A stretch of 37,835 nucleotides of DNA from Candidatus Binataceae bacterium (GTDB taxonomy: Bacteria; Desulfobacterota; Binatia; Binatales; Binataceae). The position numbers were made by a program, and so were the translations under genes. Each line of letters opens with the position of its first letter. Position 1 is the first letter of the stretch. The notes below the pieces were generated by a model, which saw only the letters and a list, made by a program, of their open reading frames with translations, searched no databases and was not told the DNA's origin. Positions 33,917 to 37,835 of this stretch are shown one piece after another. The stretch is taken from contig JADMIL010000030.1 of NCBI GenBank assembly GCA_015478645.1, positions 1 through 37,835 on the forward strand. Direction: 5' to 3'.

Positions 33917-34984
33917 TCAGGGGCAGTTGTTCATCTGTTGACCGTTCACCCACAGGCCAGTGCCAAACCCGAGTATCGCGCCCCCTACCGCTCCCCACGG
34001 TCCAAAAGCCAAGAATCCGCCGTACCCAAGGAGCCCAGTATAGATGCCAATTGGATCCAGCTGCTCGGGCGGCGTAGCTCCGCCCGGACACGCCTGCGGC
34101 GGTGGCGGCGGAGGTGCGCAGGACATCGCTGGCTCTCCCGGCGGGTATGGAGTGAATGCGGAACCGGGCGGCGCGTTCTCTAGATCGTTCTGAATCTGTT
34201 GGATTCTCGGTCCTGGGTATACTTGGGTGCCGCGAGGATCGCGGAAGTTCAACGGGCTATTCGTAGCGTACACGAACATGTTCGCGTCGCCGCCGGCGAA
34301 GCCGATCGGGTCCTGCGATACGAACCTCTGGTACGTCGGGTTGTAGTATCTGGCTCTGTTGAAATTCAGCCCGGTGCCGTCATTCTCACGCCCGGTGAAC
34401 TCGTATGAATTGCCGTTGGCGGAACCGCCGACCGTGGTCGCGCCGAACGGTTGATAAGTGTAATTCGTCGCGATGCTCCCGGCCGAGCCGACCAGTCCCA
34501 CCGTCGAGCCCAGCGCATCACTCAGAAAGGTCGACGTGGCGGTGTCGGTGCGGCTGAAGTACTCGTCGATATTCAATCCGGTCAGCAAGTTGGCGACTAC
34601 CCCATTGCTGCTGTTGAGTTCCTGCACCGGATTGAGCCCATCGTAGAGGAACTGGGTAACCGTGCCGCTGATGGTTTTCTTCATCCGCCGCCCGAAAGCG
34701 TCGTAGACGAAGCTCGCGGTCACCGCGCCGCTGATCGTCTTCAAATGATCGCGTGCGTCCCAGGTGTAGGTCTTGGACCCGCCGCTGCTCAGGTTGCCAT
34801 TCAAATCGTAGCTCAGGCTGGCGCCGTTGAACTTGGTCTGCTCGTTGCCGGCATTGTAGGCCGTGCTGCTCCCGCCCGCCACGTTGGCCGGCAGCGCCAC
34901 CGCCGCGAGGCTCCCCGCGGTCGCGCTCGATGAGAGTGAAACGATCGCCCCTGATGGGGAATTCGACCCGGCGGCGGGCGGCAT
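33917..34984 (-). CDS. RHS-repeat protein, 5'-truncated, with a variable hydrophobic C-terminal tail
   Basis: The frame from ATG 34984 gives about 355 residues; a TTG at 34999 is also possible, and a stop in frame at 35039-35041 blocks extension. It holds the end of an RHS core: YD-type repeats (LSYDLNGNLSSGG, FVYDAFGRRMKK), TFLSDALGSTVGLV, then the hallmark RARYYNPTYQRFVSQDPIGF and the core end DPRG near 34229. Complete RHS proteins exceed 1000 residues, so the 5' part is missing. The last 103 residues after DPRG are unrelated to the core: a Pro-rich stretch with Cys, then GIYTGLLGYGGFLAFGPWGA and further Gly-rich hydrophobic sequence. This looks membrane-active. The downstream partner is the eight-TM protein. 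Confidence 0.85.
   Translation of the reverse strand: MPPAAGSNSPSGAIVSLSSSATAGSLAAVALPANVAGGSSTAYNAGNEQTKFNGASLSYDLNGNLSSGGSKTYTWDARDHLKTISGAVTASFVYDAFGRRMKKTISGTVTQFLYDGLNPVQELNSSNGVVANLLTGLNIDEYFSRTDTATSTFLSDALGSTVGLVGSAGSIATNYTYQPFGATTVGGSANGNSYEFTGRENDGTGLNFNRARYYNPTYQRFVSQDPIGFAGGDANMFVYATNSPLNFRDPRGTQVYPGPRIQQIQNDLENAPPGSAFTPYPPGEPAMSCAPPPPPPQACPGGATPPEQLDPIGIYTGLLGYGGFLAFGPWGAVGGAILGFGTGLWVNGQQMNNCP
34425..34717 (-). repeat. Direct repeat within the RHS core (partner at 32767-33060)
   Basis: This 293-bp stretch of the RHS core is the better-preserved member of a direct repeat pair. The other copy lies about 1.66 kb away on the same strand with one single-base indel and about 86% identity. 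The two enclose the variable tail and the eight-TM gene, so recombination between them would remove or swap that cassette. Confidence 0.85.
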
Positions 34985-35313
34985 TGACCAGCCGCGCAAA
35001 TCGCCGGCAGCGGCCGACCGGTGCGCCGCTGATTTCGATCAATTCGATACCGCGCGGTCCGATTTTCCTTGACGATTGAGGCCGCACTCCATTAGCGTTG
35101 GTTGCAGACTGAGCAACGCTTCGTTGTGCGCCTCGGGGCGGCCTCAACTGGTGGAATGCGCGCCGCGCAATCTATCAGGCCGGGCGGCCACGAGGATTCA
35201 TCGCCGGACAGCCTCCGCCGATTCGGGCGGACCGCGACGGCGTCAGCACACTGACATAACGGCGTGGCGGGCCACATGGGTCCAGCCTTAAGCGCGCCGG
35301 GGAGAACCAGTCG
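34985..35313. other. Intergenic region between the RHS remnant and the second amidohydrolase
   Basis: About 330 bp without a supported gene. On the minus side no RHS core can be read in any frame, which marks the truncation of the RHS gene. Short frames on both strands are Arg-rich and look like noise; one ends KRCSVCNQR, too little to call a transposase remnant. The promoter of the amidohydrolase should lie here, but no clear -35/-10 pair was found. GGGGAGA about 9 bases before the ATG at 35314 serves as its ribosome-binding site. Confidence 0.6.
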
Positions 35314-36996
35314 ATGTCCTACGATCTACTCATCAAAAATGGCACCGTGATCGACGGCAGCGGAGCGCCGGGGCGCCGCGCGGACGTCGCGATCGCCAAT
35401 GGCGAAATCGCCGAAATCGGCAAGATCACCGAGGGCGCGAAGAAAACCATCGACGCCTCCGACCTCATCGTCTCGCCCGGCTTCATCGATCCGCATACCC
35501 ATTACGACGCGCAAATCTGCTGGGATCCCTACCTGACCTCGTCGTCATGGCACGGCATCACCAGCGTGATCATGGGCAATTGCGGCGTCGGCATCGCGCC
35601 GTGCCGGCCCGAGGTGCGCGAGATTGCCGCATGGGATCTGGTCAACGTCGAGGCGATTCCGTTCGACGTGCTGAGCAAGGGTATCAAGTGGGAATGGGAG
35701 ACCTTCCCGCAATATCTCGACGCGGCCGAGCGCCGCGGCAAAGGCATCAACCTGGGCTTTCTGGCGCCGCTGACCCCGTTTCGCCATTACGTGATGGGCG
35801 AGGAGTCGATGGAGCGCGCGGCCACGCCGGCCGAGACCGCGAAGATCAAGGCGACGCTCAGGGAGGCCGTGGCGGCCGGAGCGTTCGGCTTTTCGACCAC
35901 CACGGCCCCGCAGCATATCGGCTACAAGGGCCGTCCGCTGGCCTGCCGCAATGCCAGCCGCGACGAATACAAGGCTTACGCCAACGTTTTGCAGGAGTTG
36001 GGCAAGGGCGCGATCGAGATGGCGCTGACCAAGTCGGTCTCGGTGCTCAGCGAAGAGGAGTACGAGTTCCTCGACTTCATGCTCACCGAAAGCTCGCGGC
36101 CGGTCACGTGGCTCGCGCTGCTCAATCGCGACGACCTGCCCAACGCCTGCCAGGATACCTTGCGCCAGGCCGATTCGCTGATTCGGCGCGGCGGCGTGCC
36201 GCAGGTCACCTGCCGTCCGCTGATTATCCAGATCGATCTGCGCAACCCGTTCATCTTCGCCAACCTCAAGAGCTGGAATCCGGTCTTCAACCAGACCGCC
36301 GAGGCGCAGATCGCGATCTATCGCGAGCCAGGCTTCCGCAATGCCTTCCGCGAAGCGCTCAAGCATCCCGACATCTTCAGCGGCAAATGGGAGCGGCTGG
36401 AAGTCAAGGAGGTCTTCACCCCCGCGATGAAGCCGCTCGAAGGGCGCACCGTGGCCGAGATCGCGCGCGAGCGCGGATGCGACGGTGTCGACGCCTTCCT
36501 CGACCTCGCGATCGAAGACGGCCTCAATATCCAGTTCACGATGGCGCTGTTCAACGCTAACGAAGACCGCATCCCGGAACTGATCAGCGATCCGCGCACG
36601 ATGATCGGCCTGTCCGACGGCGGCGCCCACGTCGATATGCTGTGCGACGCCGGCTACTGCACCTTCCTCATCGGCACCTGGGTGCGCGAGCGCGCCGCGA
36701 TGACCCTCGAGCGCGCCATCCAGCGCATCACCTCGGAGCCGGCGCATCTGTTTGGCATCCGCAAGCGCGGGCGCCTGTCGCCGGGCATGGCGGCCGACGT
36801 CGCGATCTTCGATTTCAATACGATCGGCTCGAACAAGCGCGGTGAGATGCGCAACGATCTGCCGGGCGGCGGACGGCGCCTGGTGATGCCGGCGCGCGGC
36901 GTCGAATACACTATCGTCAACGGGCAGGTGCTCTACGAGCACGGCCGCGCGAGTGGCGCGATGCCCGGACAGGTGCTGCGTTCGGGCGCCTGCTGA
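35314..36996 (+). CDS. Amidohydrolase, N-acyl-D-amino-acid deacylase-like (complete)
   Basis: A 560-residue metal-dependent amidohydrolase. It opens with YDLLIKNGTVIDGSGAPGRR, the beta-sandwich start, and SPGFIDPHTHYDAQICWDPY with metal ligands His61 and His63. The TIM barrel carries GITSVIMGNCGVGIAP and ends with the catalytic Asp in GLSDGGAHVDM near residue 435. The C-terminal sandwich has SPGMAADVAIFDFNTIG and YTIVNGQVLYEHG. This matches the D-aminoacylase/N-acyl-D-Glu or D-Asp deacylase subfamily, whose members are often annotated beyond their proven substrates. It is a paralogue of the fragment at 1-680. The Asp-box protein follows after 57 bp, probably in one operon. Confidence 0.92.
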   Translation: MSYDLLIKNGTVIDGSGAPGRRADVAIANGEIAEIGKITEGAKKTIDASDLIVSPGFIDPHTHYDAQICWDPYLTSSSWHGITSVIMGNCGVGIAPCRPEVREIAAWDLVNVEAIPFDVLSKGIKWEWETFPQYLDAAERRGKGINLGFLAPLTPFRHYVMGEESMERAATPAETAKIKATLREAVAAGAFGFSTTTAPQHIGYKGRPLACRNASRDEYKAYANVLQELGKGAIEMALTKSVSVLSEEEYEFLDFMLTESSRPVTWLALLNRDDLPNACQDTLRQADSLIRRGGVPQVTCRPLIIQIDLRNPFIFANLKSWNPVFNQTAEAQIAIYREPGFRNAFREALKHPDIFSGKWERLEVKEVFTPAMKPLEGRTVAEIARERGCDGVDAFLDLAIEDGLNIQFTMALFNANEDRIPELISDPRTMIGLSDGGAHVDMLCDAGYCTFLIGTWVRERAAMTLERAIQRITSEPAHLFGIRKRGRLSPGMAADVAIFDFNTIGSNKRGEMRNDLPGGGRRLVMPARGVEYTIVNGQVLYEHGRASGAMPGQVLRSGAC

Positions 36997-37053
36997 GCCC
37001 GGCGCGCCGGATACTCACGCGGGACGTAACGAAAGGCGCACAGGGTAACGACC

Positions 37054-37835
37054 ATGGCACACGATTTCACGATTTGCGTTGGCACCGTCGGCGCCGGCGT
37101 ATGGTTCAGTCCGGACGGCGGCGACCATTGGCGGCGCAGCAAGATGGCGCTGCCGTTCGAGGCCGAGCCGGGCGAGATCCAGATTCGATCGATCGCCGTC
37201 TCGCCGCACAATCCGCATACGCTGCTGGCCGGCTCCGAAGCCGGGCTCTATCGCAGCGTCGACAACGGCGCGAACTGGGATCTGCTTCCGTCGCCGATGG
37301 ACGGCGCGCAAATCTGGTCGACGGCGTGGCATCCGACTAATCCCGATGTGATGCTCGCCGGGACCAAGCCGCCAGCCGTCTACCGCACCGCCGACGGCGG
37401 CCAGAGCTGGCAGAAGCTGGCGATACCGATCGCCGAGAAATGCTTCGCCGGCGCGCCGAAAGTCACCAACATCGTCTTTAATCCGCGCGACGATCGCACG
37501 ATGTATGTTGGCGTCGAGATCGACGGCATCTACCGCAGCCGTGACGGCGGCGCAACCTGGATTCATCTGCCGCCGCTCGGCGACAAGATGCTCAACGGCG
37601 ATATTCACGGTGTCGCCGTGGGCAACGGCTCCAAGCCGCGCCTGCTGGCGACCACTCCCGACGGCATCTGGAGCAGCCTCGACGACGGCGAATCGTGGTC
37701 GCTGCATGGCTTCCCGCTGTTCTCCGAGCGCGACTCGATCTCCTATTGCCGCGGCGTCGCGCTCAAGCCCGACGATCCCGACGTGATGTTCGTCGGCAAC
37801 GGCGATTTCATTCCGGGCAAGCGCGGCGCGATCCA
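37054..37835 (+). CDS. Asp-box (BNR) repeat beta-propeller protein, 3' end outside window
   Basis: From ATG 37054 the open frame reaches the window edge (260 codons). It contains five Asp-boxes of the type SxDxGxxW: SPDGGDHW, SVDNGANW, TADGGQSW, SRDGGATW and SLDDGESW, spaced about 50 residues apart, with typical SPHNPHTLLAGSEAGLYRS linkers. These form the blades of a sialidase-like or sortilin-like beta-propeller. There is no signal peptide (MAHDFTICVGTVG), so it is probably cytoplasmic, unlike most secreted relatives. Spacing behind the amidohydrolase suggests a shared role, for instance a glycosidase-like or binding partner; no catalytic residue can be named. AGGG about 9 bases upstream is the likely ribosome-binding site. 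Confidence 0.85.
   Translation, partial: MAHDFTICVGTVGAGVWFSPDGGDHWRRSKMALPFEAEPGEIQIRSIAVSPHNPHTLLAGSEAGLYRSVDNGANWDLLPSPMDGAQIWSTAWHPTNPDVMLAGTKPPAVYRTADGGQSWQKLAIPIAEKCFAGAPKVTNIVFNPRDDRTMYVGVEIDGIYRSRDGGATWIHLPPLGDKMLNGDIHGVAVGNGSKPRLLATTPDGIWSSLDDGESWSLHGFPLFSERDSISYCRGVALKPDDPDVMFVGNGDFIPGKRGAI

Noticed and set aside
35092..35277. Minus-strand frame ending KRCSVCNQR, like a transposase zinc ribbon
   Set aside because: Only two cysteines in a short Arg-rich frame, and no inverted repeats or other transposase parts nearby.
1..37835. tRNA, rRNA, riboswitch and CRISPR search by eye
   Set aside because: No cloverleaf T-loop pattern, rRNA segment, spaced repeat array or Thr/Ile-rich attenuator leader was found.

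Overview
The window is GC-rich chromosomal DNA (roughly 65% G+C by eye) from a Gram-negative bacterium with an outer membrane, a respiratory chain and a full amino-acid biosynthetic set. Evidence includes a lipoprotein, an HlyD/EmrA adaptor, cytochrome bd oxidase, and large families of N-acyl-D-amino-acid-deacylase-like amidohydrolases and Asp-box proteins. The order alaC-type aminotransferase, hom, thrC, PGM-like protein, together with the lack of a GHMP-type thrB, fits deltaproteobacteria in the old broad sense, including uncultured lineages such as the Binatota. That placement is inference; no rRNA or marker gene is present.

Left part (1-12,039): a 5' fragment of an amidohydrolase (minus) is divergent from a TetR regulator, with a candidate operator between them. 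Next come a CMD-family protein, a 41-residue small ORF, a membrane-anchored repeat protein, an orphan ilvB, a VWA-FHA membrane protein and, divergent from it, a secreted Cys-paired protein translationally overlapped with a lipoprotein. An EmrA-type adaptor without its MFS partner closes this part.

Middle part (12,144-29,728): one APH-fold phosphotransferase on plus, then a long minus-strand block of central metabolism. In transcription order it reads alaC-like aminotransferase, hom, thrC, PGM-like putative homoserine kinase, GlpX-like phosphatase, DUF952, aldo/keto reductase, quinone oxidoreductase, acetate kinase, cydA, cydB, PNPOx-like protein, a second repeat protein, aconitase. The first four form a plausible homoserine/threonine operon in which the PGM-like protein would supply the missing kinase step. 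The GlpX homologue has several substituted active-site positions.

Right part (29,885-37,835): an MFS transporter divergent from an ABC1/UbiB-family kinase with a KASQ instead of KxGQ motif. An RHS island follows: a 5'-truncated RHS core with a 103-residue glycine-rich hydrophobic tail, a low-GC eight-TM protein 9 bp downstream that looks like its immunity partner, and a frameshifted second copy of the RHS core tip about 86% identical by hand count. The window ends with a second full-length amidohydrolase and the start of an Asp-box repeat protein.

No rRNA, tRNA, CRISPR array or intact insertion sequence was recognised. The octamer GCGATCGC occurs about 20 times, far above what base composition predicts. 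The strongest candidates for something new are the RHS tail/eight-TM pair, the divergent GlpX beside the threonine operon, and the pair of 22-residue-repeat membrane proteins.
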